Notes: generated from the sequence alone by a model not told the origin. A DNA stretch of 64,000 nucleotides from JABWBH01 sp964526695 (GCA_964526695.1 CAZGJA010000099.1:15981-79980), one strand, 5' to 3'; positions 24,110-32,776 are shown, counted from the first letter of the stretch. Made by a program: numbers and translations.

Positions 24110-25948
24110 ATGAATCGCACGCTCCTCGTTTGCTTGATGAGTTCCGCCCTCACGACGTTCATTCCGAAACCCGCGTGGGCGGCGCGGGCTTCCTCGTGGG
24201 CGACGCAGGACCGCGCGACGTCAGCGACAGATCGCGCGCCGGCGGCGACGGACCCGGCATCGTTCTCGCGTCTGCCCGTCAAGGAAGTGACGGTCTTCAA
24301 GGACGGTCACGCCTTCGTGCGTCATGCAGGCCGAGTGGCGCTCGACGCGGAGGGCAAGGCGCAACTGGATCGGCTGCCGACGCCCATCATGGGAGCCTTC
24401 TGGGTTTCGTCGGTCGAGCCGCGCCTGCTCAAGAGCGTCACCGCGGGGTGGCGCGATGTCGAGGTCCGCCGCAAAGGCCGCGACCTGATCGACCTCCTCG
24501 ACGCAAACGTGGGCCGCGCGGCGATCATCACGGAGGTGGACGGGCCGTCGTACTCGGCCACGATTGAGGACGTTCCGTTCCGACGTAATCCGGAGGGCGA
24601 CTCCGCCGCGGCGCCGGCACCCGTGCAACCCATGTCGCGAAATGGTTCCCCGCCAAGCTCCGGCGTGGAGGTCGTCGTCCTGCGCATGGCGCACGGCGTG
24701 CGCGTGGTCCCGCTGAGTCGCATCCGCGACCTGTCGTTTCCCGAAGGGTACGAGTCGCGCGTGTCGCGCAGCGAGCAGCGGACCGTGCTGACGCTGGGTT
24801 TTGCGCCGAGCGTGCGTCCGGGGTCGAGCGTGGACATCGGCATGGGCTACGTGCAGCGCGGGCTGCGCTGGATTCCCTCCTATCGGTTTGAGGCGATGGA
24901 AGGCGGCCGCGCGCATGTGCTCATGCAGGCCACGCTGCTCAACGAGCTGACCGATCTGGAGGACGTGACGGTGAACCTGGTCATCGGCGTGCCGACGTTC
25001 AGTTTCAAGGACACGCTCGATCCGATGGCCATGCAGCAGAGCCTGGCGCAGCTCTCCTCGTACTTCCGCGAGGGGGACCGCAACAACATGGCGAACTTCA
25101 TGAGCAATGCGGTGATGTCGCAGACGATGCGCATGGGCGAGTATGCCCAGCCGCCCGCGCCGGCGCCGGGAGGCGCGGACCTTGGCCCGGACGCGCCGCA
25201 GGGCGGGGCCGTCGAGGATTTGTTCGTCTGGACGCTGGAACACGTGACGCTTCGCAAGGGGGACCGGATGGTGCTGCCGGTCACCGAGTTCGACGTGACG
25301 TATGCGGATCGGTTCGTGCTCGAAGTGCCGATCAGCCCGCTGCCGGAGATGCGCAATCACTTCAACTCGCAGTATGAGTCGGAGCTATCCAAGCTGCTGA
25401 CGGCGCCCAAGGTGATGCACCGCCTGCGCATCACGAACTCCACCGAGCATCCGCTCACGACCGCGCCGGTGCTGATGCTGCGCGACGGCAGGCCTCTGGG
25501 GCAGGGGCTGATGACCTACACGCCGCCGCGCGGCACGGTGGACGTGGACGTGACGGCCGCGGTGGGGATCGCGGTGGCGAAGTCGGACTCGGAGGTGGGT
25601 CGAACGCCGAAGGATCTGACCTGGCGAAGCAACCTCTATCAGCGGATCGACCTGCAAGGGTCGGTGACGCTGACCAATTTCAAGGACACGCCGGTGGACG
25701 TTTCCGTCATTCGGCACGTGCTGGGCCTTGCGGATGAGGCCAGCCACGACGGGAAGCTGCGAAAGCAGAACGTGCTGGAGCTTTCGCCGGGCGCGGGGTC
25801 GCGCGGGCTGCCGGAGTGGTGGTATTGGTATTCCTGGCCCTGGTGGTGGTGGAACGTCAACGGCGTGGGTCGGGTGGACTGGGACGTGCACGTGGAGCCG
25901 GGGGCGTCGGTCGAGCTGACATACTCGTGGCACTACTATTACCCGTAG
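24110..25948 (+). CDS. Secreted DUF4139-type protein
   Basis: A 612-residue exported protein. Signal peptide MNRTLLVCLMSSALTTFIPK then PAWA. Residues 55-110 carry the N-terminal beta domain (VKEVTVFKDGHAFVRHAGRV) and 240-600 the DUF4139 core (VDIGMGYVQRGLRWIPSYRF and LEDVTVNLVIGVPTF). The C-terminus is aromatic (WWYWYSWPWWWWNVNGVGR), then an all-beta end WDVHVEPGASVELTYSWHYY. Family function is not known; homologues are secreted or surface proteins. ATG 24110 follows AAAGGAAAAG at suitable spacing. It is flanked by repeats on both sides, with no visible operon partner. Confidence 0.8.
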   Translation: MNRTLLVCLMSSALTTFIPKPAWAARASSWATQDRATSATDRAPAATDPASFSRLPVKEVTVFKDGHAFVRHAGRVALDAEGKAQLDRLPTPIMGAFWVSSVEPRLLKSVTAGWRDVEVRRKGRDLIDLLDANVGRAAIITEVDGPSYSATIEDVPFRRNPEGDSAAAPAPVQPMSRNGSPPSSGVEVVVLRMAHGVRVVPLSRIRDLSFPEGYESRVSRSEQRTVLTLGFAPSVRPGSSVDIGMGYVQRGLRWIPSYRFEAMEGGRAHVLMQATLLNELTDLEDVTVNLVIGVPTFSFKDTLDPMAMQQSLAQLSSYFREGDRNNMANFMSNAVMSQTMRMGEYAQPPAPAPGGADLGPDAPQGGAVEDLFVWTLEHVTLRKGDRMVLPVTEFDVTYADRFVLEVPISPLPEMRNHFNSQYESELSKLLTAPKVMHRLRITNSTEHPLTTAPVLMLRDGRPLGQGLMTYTPPRGTVDVDVTAAVGIAVAKSDSEVGRTPKDLTWRSNLYQRIDLQGSVTLTNFKDTPVDVSVIRHVLGLADEASHDGKLRKQNVLELSPGAGSRGLPEWWYWYSWPWWWWNVNGVGRVDWDVHVEPGASVELTYSWHYYYP

Positions 25949-26155
25949 CGGCGCGGTGCGAAGAGGACGGCGACGGCGCTGTATCCGACGCGGAAAATGC
26001 GGCCTTTCTCGCGACGGCCAGCGGTCGACCTGGCTCTGGTGCGCGGCGGGCATGGGGGGCGGGCGTCCTCGCCCGCCGGCGGGCCAGAGGCCCGACCCCC
26101 CCCTCGCCCGTCGGCGGGCCAGAGGCCCGCCCCCCTAGCAGGCCGCAGTGCGCTA
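25949..26155. repeat. GGCGGGCCAGAGGCCCG repeats
   Basis: Two copies of CGGCGGGCCAGAGGCCCG (26077-26095 and 26113-26131) plus GGGCGGGCGTCCTCGCCCGC palindrome-like sequence. A related GGGCGGGCCTCTGGCCCGCC lies at 42813-42832. Confidence 0.7.
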
Positions 26156-27025
26156 TCAGCCGCAGTCTGCCGTCTTGATCTTCTGGCAGTTCGGCGGATC
26201 GATGAGTCGGACGGTTTGCGCGCCCGTGCGACCGGGCAGGGAGAGCTTGGCCTTGTCGCCGTTGATCGTCGTGGTGAAGTATTCGCCGTTGACCGTCAAT
26301 CGCGCCGTTTCGCCATCGTGCGACTCGTCCGCCATGCGCACCGTGGCCTGAAGCTGACCGTTGCGGCAGCGGGCCTTGAGCTTGAGCACGTCGGCCGTGC
26401 TCGGACGGGCGGCCACGGCGCGGAGCGAAGCGGTCAGGCGGATCGTGCCGAGGTCGGGGTTGTTGGGATCCAGCGGCTCCTCGATGTCGAAGTTGCCGGT
26501 GAGGACGATCTGCGTGCTCTCGACGGTGATCGTGCCGGAGAAGTCGCCCGTCGCCGGCGGTTGCGTATCGAGGATGAAGTTCGCCGAGCAGGGGTAGCCG
26601 AAGGACTGGAACGTCGAGCACATGATGCCGGTGGCCTCGTAGGCGATCGTGCCTTCCTTGACGTAATCCGCGCCGAAGACGGTGAAGTTCGCGCCGGACA
26701 TCGCGGCGAACGGTTCCGGCTCGCCGACGTGCAGGACGGCCACGCCGGTTCCGGTGGCGAAGATGTCGCCGAGGAAGCCGTAGTCGAGGTGGAGGTCGAT
26801 GTTGTCGCGCACGCGAATGGCGAAGTCCTCGAGCGAGATGTCGCGCGGCGCGTCCGGGCAGTCGAACGCCGCGGTGATGAAGCCCTCCAGCGGGGAGGTG
26901 TCAGAGTCGCACTCGGAGAGGATGCACAGCTCGACCCGCGCGCTGGAGGCGTTCGGGTCAATCTGGAACTCGATCCCGCCCGCGATCATCGCCGCCGCCG
27001 CCCACGCCGTCGTCAGAATGCCCAT
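26156..27025 (-). CDS. Secreted protein with shared C-terminal Cys domain (A)
   Basis: A 289-residue exported protein. Signal peptide MGILTTAWAAAAMIAGGIEF; a body of unknown fold with several Cys pairs (ELCILSECDSD, TAAFDCPDAP). The last 75 residues match, by eye, the ends of four other secreted proteins in the window: LKLKARCRNGQLQATVRM, then INGDKAKLSLPGRTG, then VRLIDPPNCQKIKTADC. The closest is the subtilase ending at 58147. GGGGAAG precedes the ATG at 27025; a longer frame upstream lacks these signs. It has no known family; surface location is inferred. Confidence 0.7.
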   Translation of the reverse strand: MGILTTAWAAAAMIAGGIEFQIDPNASSARVELCILSECDSDTSPLEGFITAAFDCPDAPRDISLEDFAIRVRDNIDLHLDYGFLGDIFATGTGVAVLHVGEPEPFAAMSGANFTVFGADYVKEGTIAYEATGIMCSTFQSFGYPCSANFILDTQPPATGDFSGTITVESTQIVLTGNFDIEEPLDPNNPDLGTIRLTASLRAVAARPSTADVLKLKARCRNGQLQATVRMADESHDGETARLTVNGEYFTTTINGDKAKLSLPGRTGAQTVRLIDPPNCQKIKTADCG

Positions 27026-27312
27026 GCTTGCTTCCCCCTTTTGCTTCGTTGGATCGCTTCGGCCGCATGCGCGATGCACGAGCCTGTGGCCCCGTGGACG
27101 CAGGAATCCGCGGCCCCGGTAAGTTCGCCATTCTAGCAAAAGCGGGCGCGGGACTCAAAGAAGCGCACGGAACGGCTTATCGGCGCAGGGCAACCGCAGC
27201 CTGGACTTACATCCGGGGTTGAGTCGAGACGCGGCGAGCCCGGATGACTCGAGAAGCGGCCGGGTGAGTCGAGACACGTCCGGGTGAGTCGAGACGCGGC
27301 GCGCCCGGGTGG

Positions 27313-27340
27313 CACGGTCTGGCGTACTCGCCAGGCCGTG
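27313..27340. repeat. 28-bp palindrome family R1, copy 4
   Basis: CACGGTCTGGCG, TACT, CGCCAGGCCGTG with GGTGG before it, identical in orientation to 2506-2533. Confidence 0.85.
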
Positions 27341-27421
27341 GTGGAGATCGGAACTGAAAACTGGCCTTCAGACCGTCACCCCGCGCAGGCGGGGGTCCAG
27401 TCCGCAGTGCAAAGTCGCGGG

Positions 27422-27441
27422 ATTCCCGCCTGCGCGGGAAT
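27422..27441. repeat. dRS3-like element, copy 2
   Basis: Perfect ATTCCC-GCCTGCGC-GGGAAT followed by GACGG. A diverged relative (CCCCGCGCAGGCGGGGGTCC) lies 45 bases upstream. Confidence 0.8.
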
Positions 27442-27501
27442 GACGGACGCTGGATTACCGTCTGCGCGGCAGTGACGAGCTTCACTTTCCGCCGCAAGCC
27501 G

Positions 27502-27921
27502 CTACGCGGACTTCACCGCGATCTTGCGCGGCAGGGCGGAAGCGCGCTTGGGCAGACGCAGCGTGAGCACGCCGTTGCGCGTTTCCCCCGCGATCTGCTG
27601 CGCGTCGATGTCCTCGCCGATGCGGAACGTCCGACAGAAGCTGCCGACGCCGTATTCGCTGATCAGAGGTCCGGCGCCTTCCTTCCGCCGCGGCTCGACC
27701 TTCGCGCAGATCGTCAGCTCGCCGCGGTCAAACCGGATGTCGATGTCCTCCGCGCTCGCGCCGGGGACGTCGGCGACCAGCAGCAGCTCGCTTTCCCTCT
27801 CAATGATGTCCACGACGGGGCGATACGTGGCCTCGCCGCGGACGCGCTCGGCATTCGACGCCCGATCCAAACCGCTCGCCGCTTGATCCTGATCCTTCTG
27901 AATATCGCAACACGTGGTCAT
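27502..27921 (-). CDS. Small heat shock protein (Hsp20)
   Basis: A 139-residue ATP-independent chaperone holding unfolded proteins. N-terminal arm with a CC pair (MTTCCDIQKDQDQAASGLDR), then the alpha-crystallin domain (residues 32-125): YRPVVDIIERESELLLVADV, ASAEDIDIRFDRGELTICA, and the signature GETRNGVLTLRLPK (the A-x-x-x-G-V-L motif reads ETRNGVL). A short C-terminal tail follows. Shine-Dalgarno AAGGGA lies 7 bases before ATG 27921. A second Hsp20 gene lies 217 bases upstream on the same strand. Confidence 0.9.
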   Translation of the reverse strand: MTTCCDIQKDQDQAASGLDRASNAERVRGEATYRPVVDIIERESELLLVADVPGASAEDIDIRFDRGELTICAKVEPRRKEGAGPLISEYGVGSFCRTFRIGEDIDAQQIAGETRNGVLTLRLPKRASALPRKIAVKSA

Positions 27922-27999
27922 GGTTGTTCCCTTTCTTGCCTGATTCATCTACGACCCAAGTTCAGAGTCGCCGCTGTGGAGGAGCCGTCGGCGAATTCG

Positions 28000-28035
28000 A
28001 GACGTCAAAACGCCAAAACGCCGAAACGCCAAAAT
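28000..28035. repeat. AAAACGCC tandem run (family R3, reverse)
   Basis: GTCAAAACGCCAAAACGCCG then AAACGCCAAAA: reverse complement of the run at 15943-15996. Between the two Hsp20 genes. Confidence 0.8.
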
Positions 28036-28138
28036 CGGAGCCGCGACCGTGAGGGAGCGAGAGCACTCGGGATCAGCCGACCCGCTTCCTCACGGGCGCG
28101 GCTCCCATGTGCGTGCGCCGCGACGCTTCAACGCTCCA

Positions 28139-28576
28139 TCAGTTGTTCTTGATGGCGATCTTCCGCGCCATCGCTTCCGGACTTTTCGGCAGGCGCACGG
28201 TCAGCACGCCGTGCTTCAGCGCGGCCTCGACCTTTTCGGCATCCACTGCGGTCGGCAGCGTGACCCGCCGCGAGAACTCGCCCGTCCCGCGCTCGCGCCG
28301 GTGGATGACCTCGTCCTTCCACTGCGGCTCGGCGCGAGAACCCTTCAGCGTCAACTCCTGCCCCACGACCTGAAGCTCGATGTCCTTCAGCTCAATGCCC
28401 GGCAGCTCCGCCTCGACGTAATAATTCTGGCCGTCCTCCCATGCGTTGATCGGCGGAAACGCCGAGAGCCGCTGCAGCCCGAAGCGCTCGCCCCAGCCGG
28501 CGCCGTCAAAGAGCCGATCCATCTCGTGCCGCAGTTCATTGAACGTCGCCAGTGGCGCCATACGTCTGATCAACAT
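28139..28576 (-). CDS. Small heat shock protein (Hsp20)
   Basis: A 145-residue alpha-crystallin-type chaperone. N-terminal region MLIRRMAPLATFNELRHEMD then RLFDGAGW, typical of class A Hsp20. Core from PINAWEDGQNYYVEAELPGI to EKVEAALKHGVLTVRLPK (signature ALKHGVL), then the C-terminal KSPEAMARKIAIKNN. An excellent AAGGAGG stands 8 bases before ATG 28576. It precedes the other Hsp20 gene in the direction of transcription; a shared stress promoter would be expected, but no CIRCE or sigma-32-like site was convincing. Confidence 0.92.
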   Translation of the reverse strand: MLIRRMAPLATFNELRHEMDRLFDGAGWGERFGLQRLSAFPPINAWEDGQNYYVEAELPGIELKDIELQVVGQELTLKGSRAEPQWKDEVIHRRERGTGEFSRRVTLPTAVDAEKVEAALKHGVLTVRLPKSPEAMARKIAIKNN

Positions 28577-29545
28577 GGTCGTGTCCTCCTTTGTCAAATT
28601 GCGTGGGTGTCAGCGGCCGCCGCGCGGCGCGGCTGACGGGCATTTCGCGCCCGCTCAGCAGTGGGGCAAGACGTGTGCCAACTCACGGGTTTCCCCGGGG
28701 ATTTCCTAAACCCTTGCGAATCGCCGGTTTGGGATCGCGTCGTCCGCATATCCGCAATCGCGGACACACGCCGACTGCCAACTTGGCGGATGCGGCACGG
28801 TTTGCATGACAGAATGAACCGGCGCCGAGAGTGCCAACGATGCGGCACTTGAAATGCACGTTGGACCCGCCGTGTCAGTGAAACGAGGGATCCAGAGGCA
28901 TCCGACGCGCAGCAAGAAACGGGGCGCGGAGGTGGAGGGGTGTCGGGTATCGAACACACGGGCCTCCGCGCCCCAGGGATCTTCGGCACGGCGTGGAGGG
29001 CTGAGTTTCCGCGCCGCGGTCTCGTCCGGGGTGGGCCGGGACGAGTCGAAGAGGCCCACGGAAAGTACGTCCCGCCGGGGCACGATTTCTTACGCGGCGA
29101 AAGAATTTTCGCGCGACTCCGGTGCCGCCGCGCCGAGGCCAGCTCGGTTCAGCCTGGCAGCCGCGTTTCCACCGAGGCGCGGCGTCCGGGCGGCCTGGGT
29201 CCGGGGCTGCGGACCTGGGCAGCGCGCGCATGGGCGTTCCTCGATCATCCGCCACGGCCTGGCGAGTACGCCAGACCGTGCCACCCCGCCGCCCGGCGAG
29301 TACGCCAGACCGTGCCACCCCGCCGCCCGGCGAGTACGCCAGACCGTGCCACCCCGCGTGGGGTTCAGACTGCCGTTGCCCGGACGGCCCGGGCGGACCG
29401 GGCCGCGCCCGGCGGCTCTGGCGCCTGCGGCGGCGCTGACTTGACGGACAGTCGTGACGGCTCATAGAACTGGCGGCGCTGCGGCGGGCCTGCGCGATTC
29501 GCGACGGTCAGGTTCGGGCATTTCACGAAAGGCGGGTTCTTCGAC
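28577..29545. other. Long intergenic region with R1 triple array
   Basis: Nearly 1 kb between the Hsp20 gene and a lipoprotein gene. It has an inverted pair AGTGCC / GGCACT (28830-28849), no convincing coding frame, and an array of three R1 palindromes (29253-29354). Confidence 0.6.
29253..29354. repeat. R1 palindrome triple array
   Basis: Three R1 units in head-to-tail order: a full one (29253-29280), then two shortened at the left arm (29291-29314, 29325-29348), each followed by CCACCCCGC. The repeat spacing is 34 bases. Confidence 0.88.
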
Positions 29546-30055
29546 ATGAATCGACACTGCGGCGCTTCGGGGTGGATGACGTTGCTCCTCGTCGGCGCGG
29601 GTTTGCTCGTCGGCCATTTCTCGGGTTGTGCCGTGGGAGATGGCGGCGGGGGGGGCGGCGGCGGCGGCGGCAACTTCAACCGCAACACCAATTCCAACAC
29701 CAATTCCAACGGCAACGCCAACAGCAATGCCAATGAGAACGTCAACAACAACGACGGCGGCGGCGACTCGCTGGACGTTCAGCTCAGTGTCAGCAACCAG
29801 ACGCCCGGTCTCTTCGAGCAGGTGCTCTTCACCTGCAGCCTGACCGGGCAGCCGCCCGAGGGCGACGTGCTCTTCAACTTCTTTCCCGACGAGGAAGGCC
29901 GCCTCGATGCCAACGGCTTCAGCGGCACGGCCGTGTTCATCGTGCAGGAGGAAGACCTCGGCCGCACGTTCTCCTACCAGTGCGAAGCGACGACGGACAC
30001 CGACGCAGGCCCGGCGTCCAACACCGTGACGATCTCGCCGACGCTTGCGCCGTGA
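29546..30055 (+). CDS. Lipoprotein with Gly and Asn-rich linker
   Basis: A 169-residue predicted lipoprotein. Signal peptide to a lipobox-like FSGC (Cys about residue 28). The next stretch is a run of ten Gly and then an Asn/Ser/Thr/Ala repeat (NFNRNTNSNTNSNGNANSN), a flexible spacer. Residues 75-165 look like one beta-sandwich domain, Ig-like in pattern: LDVQLSVSNQTPGLFEQVLF, TCSLTGQPPEGDVLFNF, and TFSYQCEATTDTDAG with two Cys suitably spaced for a disulfide. Anchored outside the cell with the domain held off the membrane is inferred. No family recognised. Confidence 0.75.
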   Translation: MNRHCGASGWMTLLLVGAGLLVGHFSGCAVGDGGGGGGGGGGNFNRNTNSNTNSNGNANSNANENVNNNDGGGDSLDVQLSVSNQTPGLFEQVLFTCSLTGQPPEGDVLFNFFPDEEGRLDANGFSGTAVFIVQEEDLGRTFSYQCEATTDTDAGPASNTVTISPTLAP

Positions 30056-30300
30056 GGGAAGGCAGGCGAGGAGGCAACGAGGCTACAAGGCCGCAGGGCA
30101 TCGAGGCAACAAGGCAACAAGGCAACGAGGCATCGAGTCATCGGGGCATGGGCTGTCCCCCCTCCCTCCCACGGAGGGGTTGGGGGAGGGTCGATCGTCC
30201 ATATCAGATTCGCTGTTCGCTCATCTGCTTTCCAAGGGGGAGTAGGGCACGGTTGGAGCGCGGGCGCGCCACGCGGCATCGGCGCGCCGGCCAGCGGGCC
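30056..30300. repeat. GGCAACAA tandem units and copy 2 of the CCCTCCC element
   Basis: About 70 bases of GAGGCAACAAGGCAACAAGG-type 8-9 base units (30065-30140), then CCCTCCCTCCCACGGAGGGG with a GGGGGAGGG tail (30156-30192). Confidence 0.7.
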
Positions 30301-31251
30301 ATGCGAGAGGATGTTCGATCCTTGGATGCGATCGCGCGACAGCTTCGGATTCTCGATGACGGCGCGCTGTCCGGCGCCGAGAACATGGCGCGCGACGAGG
30401 CCCTGTTGACGCGCGTCGGCGAAGGCCAATCGCCGCCGACGCTGCGGCTGTATCAGTGGCGCGACCCGACGATCTCCCTCGGCTATTTCCAGCATTTCGC
30501 CGACGTGGCCCGGCTCGATCCACCGCTGCGTGAGCTGGCCGTCGTCCGGCGCCTCACCGGGGGGGGGGCGATCCTGCACGACCTGGAGCTGACGTATTCC
30601 CTCACGCTGCCGCTGGGGCACGCGCCGGCGCAGGATCAAGAGTCGCCGAGGGAGCATTCGCCGCCACAGGATCATGCGCTGCCGAAGGATCACGCGTCCC
30701 AACAGAATTCAGCGCTTCCCCAGACGCATGCCAGGCTTCAGCGTCACGTGCTGCTTGAGGGCGGCCCCAACGCGCTCTACGAACGGGCGCACGACGCCGT
30801 GATCCGCTGTTTTGCGGCGCTCGACGTGCCCGCCTGGCGAGGCTGCGCCAGCGACGAGTCCGGCGCGGCCAAGGGCCCCTTTTTCTGCTTCGCGCGGCGG
30901 CACTGCTTCGACGTGCTCGTGGGCGACGACAAGCTGGCGGGCAGCGCCCAGCGCCGCACGACGCGCGCCATTCTCCAGCACGGCAGCCTCATCGTCGCCA
31001 GCCGCTTCCCTCAGCAGCCCGCCGCGCGCCTCTCCATCTCCCACGCCGACGCCATCGAAACCCTCCGCGCCGCTTTCCCCGTGCACCTCGCCGCGACCCT
31101 CGCCGACAGGCACGCCGCAACCCTCGCCGGCAGCCCGGTCGCCGGCATCCAGCTCGTTGCCCAACCCGGCGCATGGAGCGAGGAAGAGCTCTCCGCCGCA
31201 TCCGATCTCGTCCCTAAGTACGCGGGCCAAGCGTGGACAAGAAAGGTCTAG
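30301..31251 (+). CDS. Lipoate--protein ligase A-like protein
   Basis: A 316-residue enzyme of the LplA/LipB/BPL fold, which attaches lipoate (or octanoate) to carrier proteins. Residues 20-100 show ALSGAENMARDEALLTR, RLYQWRDPTISLGYFQ and the binding motif RRLTGGGAILHD; the lysine motif is DDKLAGSAQRRTTRAILQHG. Between them, residues about 107-149, there is a low-complexity insertion of PPQDH / LPKDH units not expected in the family. A G10 tract encodes the GGG of RRLTGGG. It starts at ATG 30301, upstream of the conserved NMARDEALL. Specific activity (ligase or octanoyltransferase) cannot be told. Confidence 0.8.
   Translation: MREDVRSLDAIARQLRILDDGALSGAENMARDEALLTRVGEGQSPPTLRLYQWRDPTISLGYFQHFADVARLDPPLRELAVVRRLTGGGAILHDLELTYSLTLPLGHAPAQDQESPREHSPPQDHALPKDHASQQNSALPQTHARLQRHVLLEGGPNALYERAHDAVIRCFAALDVPAWRGCASDESGAAKGPFFCFARRHCFDVLVGDDKLAGSAQRRTTRAILQHGSLIVASRFPQQPAARLSISHADAIETLRAAFPVHLAATLADRHAATLAGSPVAGIQLVAQPGAWSEEELSAASDLVPKYAGQAWTRKV
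30559..30568. repeat. Homopolymer G10 tract in lipoate-ligase-like gene
   Basis: Ten G encoding the conserved GGG of RRLTGGGAILHD; any slippage would shift the frame inside the active-site motif. Confidence 0.8.
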
Positions 31252-31409
31252 TCAACGGTCACGGCCGGTTCTGCGAGTCCGACCGCCTCATGCCGAGCCG
31301 CGCCCGCTCGACAGCGCAGGTCGAGCTCTATTATCGAGAACATGGTCTTTGGGGGCCATCCTCGGGTTGGAATTCACCGCGAGCCGCTGAAGACTCAAGT
31401 CAGACGAAT

Positions 31410-31485
31410 CCCCCGACCGGCGAATCTCCGGACCAGTGAATCCCCCGACCGGCGAATCTCCAGACCAGTGAATCGCCCAACCGGT
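31410..31485. repeat. CGACCGGCGAATC tandem repeats
   Basis: Units of about 34 bases: CCCCCGACCGGCGAATCTCC then GGACCAGTGAAT, two near-complete copies and a third ending in CCCAACCGG. Confidence 0.75.
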
Positions 31486-31557
31486 AGGCGGCACGGATCC
31501 GCAACAGCGGACCCGTGGGGCAGGCGAACGTGCGTGGATACCTCCGTCCTGACTCGC

Positions 31558-31585
31558 CACGGCCTGGCGAGTACGCCAGACCGTG
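31558..31585. repeat. 28-bp palindrome family R1, copy 6
   Basis: CACGGCCTGGCG, AGTA, CGCCAGACCGTG followed by CCACCC, same orientation as 4961-4988. Confidence 0.85.
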
Positions 31586-31596
31586 CCACCCTGACA

Positions 31597-31765
31597 TAGG
31601 TTCACCGTGTTGTAAGTTCACCCTGACGCAGGCTCACCCCGTTGCAAGTTCACCCTGGCGTAGGCTCACCGTGTTGTAAGTTCACCGTGACGCAGGCTCA
31701 CCCCGTTGCGAGTTCACGCTGGCGTAGGTTCGCACTGATCCAAGTTCGCCCGGACGCAAGTTCAG
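31597..31765. repeat. Degenerate 15-17 base tandem array
   Basis: About ten units of the form AG(G/T)TTCACC-(G/C)TG-NNG-YA, for example AGTTCACCCTGACGC, AGGCTCACCCCGTTGCA, AGTTCACCCTGGCGT. Higher-order period of two units (about 32 bases) is visible. No coding sense in either direction. Confidence 0.8.
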
Positions 31766-32230
31766 AACGCCGCTGCGCTGACCGGACGACTGCGCCCGCG
31801 CGGCGGTGTCCCCCCCGGCGACGGACAACCTCGCAGCGGGGCTGCACGGCGGACGAGCGCGGGTCGCCCGGCGGCTGGGGTGGATTTGTCCGGCCCCCTC
31901 TTCCTCCGCCGGCTTATCGGGCGAAGCAAGCGGAGGCGATCGCCGGCGGTCGTTCTCAGATGCGTTTGTTTCTCGTCCGATCAAATCCTATGATCGAAAG
32001 AGACGCGACGGTCCGGCGCCGGTTTGGCGGCGCCGAGGCTCGTCGCATGAAGTCTCATGGAGCGCGGTGCGTCGCGAGTTCGTGAGAACTCCCTCCGCCG
32101 CGCAGGCATAAGACCGTCGCCGGCTTCCGGGCGGCGATGTTGCGGGCTTGCCTCGAAGGTCGAGCGCGAGCCTGGCGGAATCGGGCGTGGGCGCGCCGCT
32201 TCGCCGCGGCGCGTCCGGGGACGACGACTC

Positions 32231-32776
32231 ATGAGACCCGCGATTCGCAGCGACCATCCCATTCGAGGTCTGTTCTCCGGGCTGGTGGAGAACGCGTTCT
32301 TCACCGAGCTGGGCTTCTGCGAGCCGCGGCTGACGACGTACCTCTGCGACCTGATGGTGGACTTTCTGCACGTCGATCGGCTCGACGTGCTGGGCAGCGC
32401 CTTCGGCCGGTCGCTGGAGCAGATGGCCGCGCTGCTGGCGCTGAAGCATGACGCGGCGCCTTTGAGCCTCGAGCAGCGCGACCGGCTCATGTACCGGCAC
32501 ATCGGCGACTTCGCGCTGTTCTGGACGGGCATCTTCCCGGAGCATCTCCGCAGCCGGCGCAGCGGCGACCTGCTCTGCGCCTACGTCGAGCAGGGCAAGC
32601 GTTCGTACGCCGCGTGCGCGCGGCTCTCACAGGATCAGGACGTGCCCCCGCCCACGCTGCTGAACTCGCTCAGCGAGGAGTTCGAAACATGCGTGCACGG
32701 TCTGGGCCTGGTGCGGCGAAGCTGGCAGCGCGCCGGCGGCGCGGAAGGCGCGGCGCCGAAGGACATTCTGCTCTGA
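32231..32776 (+). CDS. Conserved-looking helical protein, unknown function
   Basis: A 181-residue cytoplasmic protein, mainly helical by pattern. Opening RSDHPIRGLFSGLVENAFFT, then ELGFCEPRLTTYLCDLMVDF, LEQMAALLALK, and a MYRHIGDFALFWTGIFPEHL segment that looks well conserved (aromatic and charged residues in order). A further Cys lies at CVHGLGLV. No signal peptide or membrane segment. I recognise no named family. The C-terminus (AGGAEGAAPKDILL) is low complexity. A longer frame upstream lacks matching composition, so ATG 32231 is chosen. Confidence 0.7.
   Translation: MRPAIRSDHPIRGLFSGLVENAFFTELGFCEPRLTTYLCDLMVDFLHVDRLDVLGSAFGRSLEQMAALLALKHDAAPLSLEQRDRLMYRHIGDFALFWTGIFPEHLRSRRSGDLLCAYVEQGKRSYAACARLSQDQDVPPPTLLNSLSEEFETCVHGLGLVRRSWQRAGGAEGAAPKDILL

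Larger units (their letters stand above)
27026..27501. other. Intergenic region with several repeats
   Basis: Contains GGGTGAGTCGAGACGCGGCG-type tandem units (27216-27306), an R1 palindrome (27313-27340) and two ATTCCC-like elements. No gene is seen. Confidence 0.65.
31252..32230. other. Long repeat-rich intergenic region
   Basis: Almost 1 kb with no convincing gene. Contains GACCGGCGAATCTCCGGACC tandem units (31410-31485), an R1 palindrome (31558-31585) and a degenerate AGTTCACC array (31597-31765). Confidence 0.65.

Noticed and set aside
28844..28858. Sigma-54-like GGCAC-N7-GC sequence
   Set aside because: Spacing fits, but the -12 box is ATGCA, the nearest plus-strand gene is 690 bases away, and the site overlaps an inverted repeat.
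29253..29354. CRISPR-like array of three evenly spaced repeats
   Set aside because: The repeats are long palindromes with 6-10 base identical spacers (CCACCCCGC), so there are no unique spacers; it is a REP-like array.
28854..29444. 196-residue plus-strand frame
   Set aside because: Reads Arg/Ser/Pro-rich sequence and ends in the R1 array; no start signal or family.
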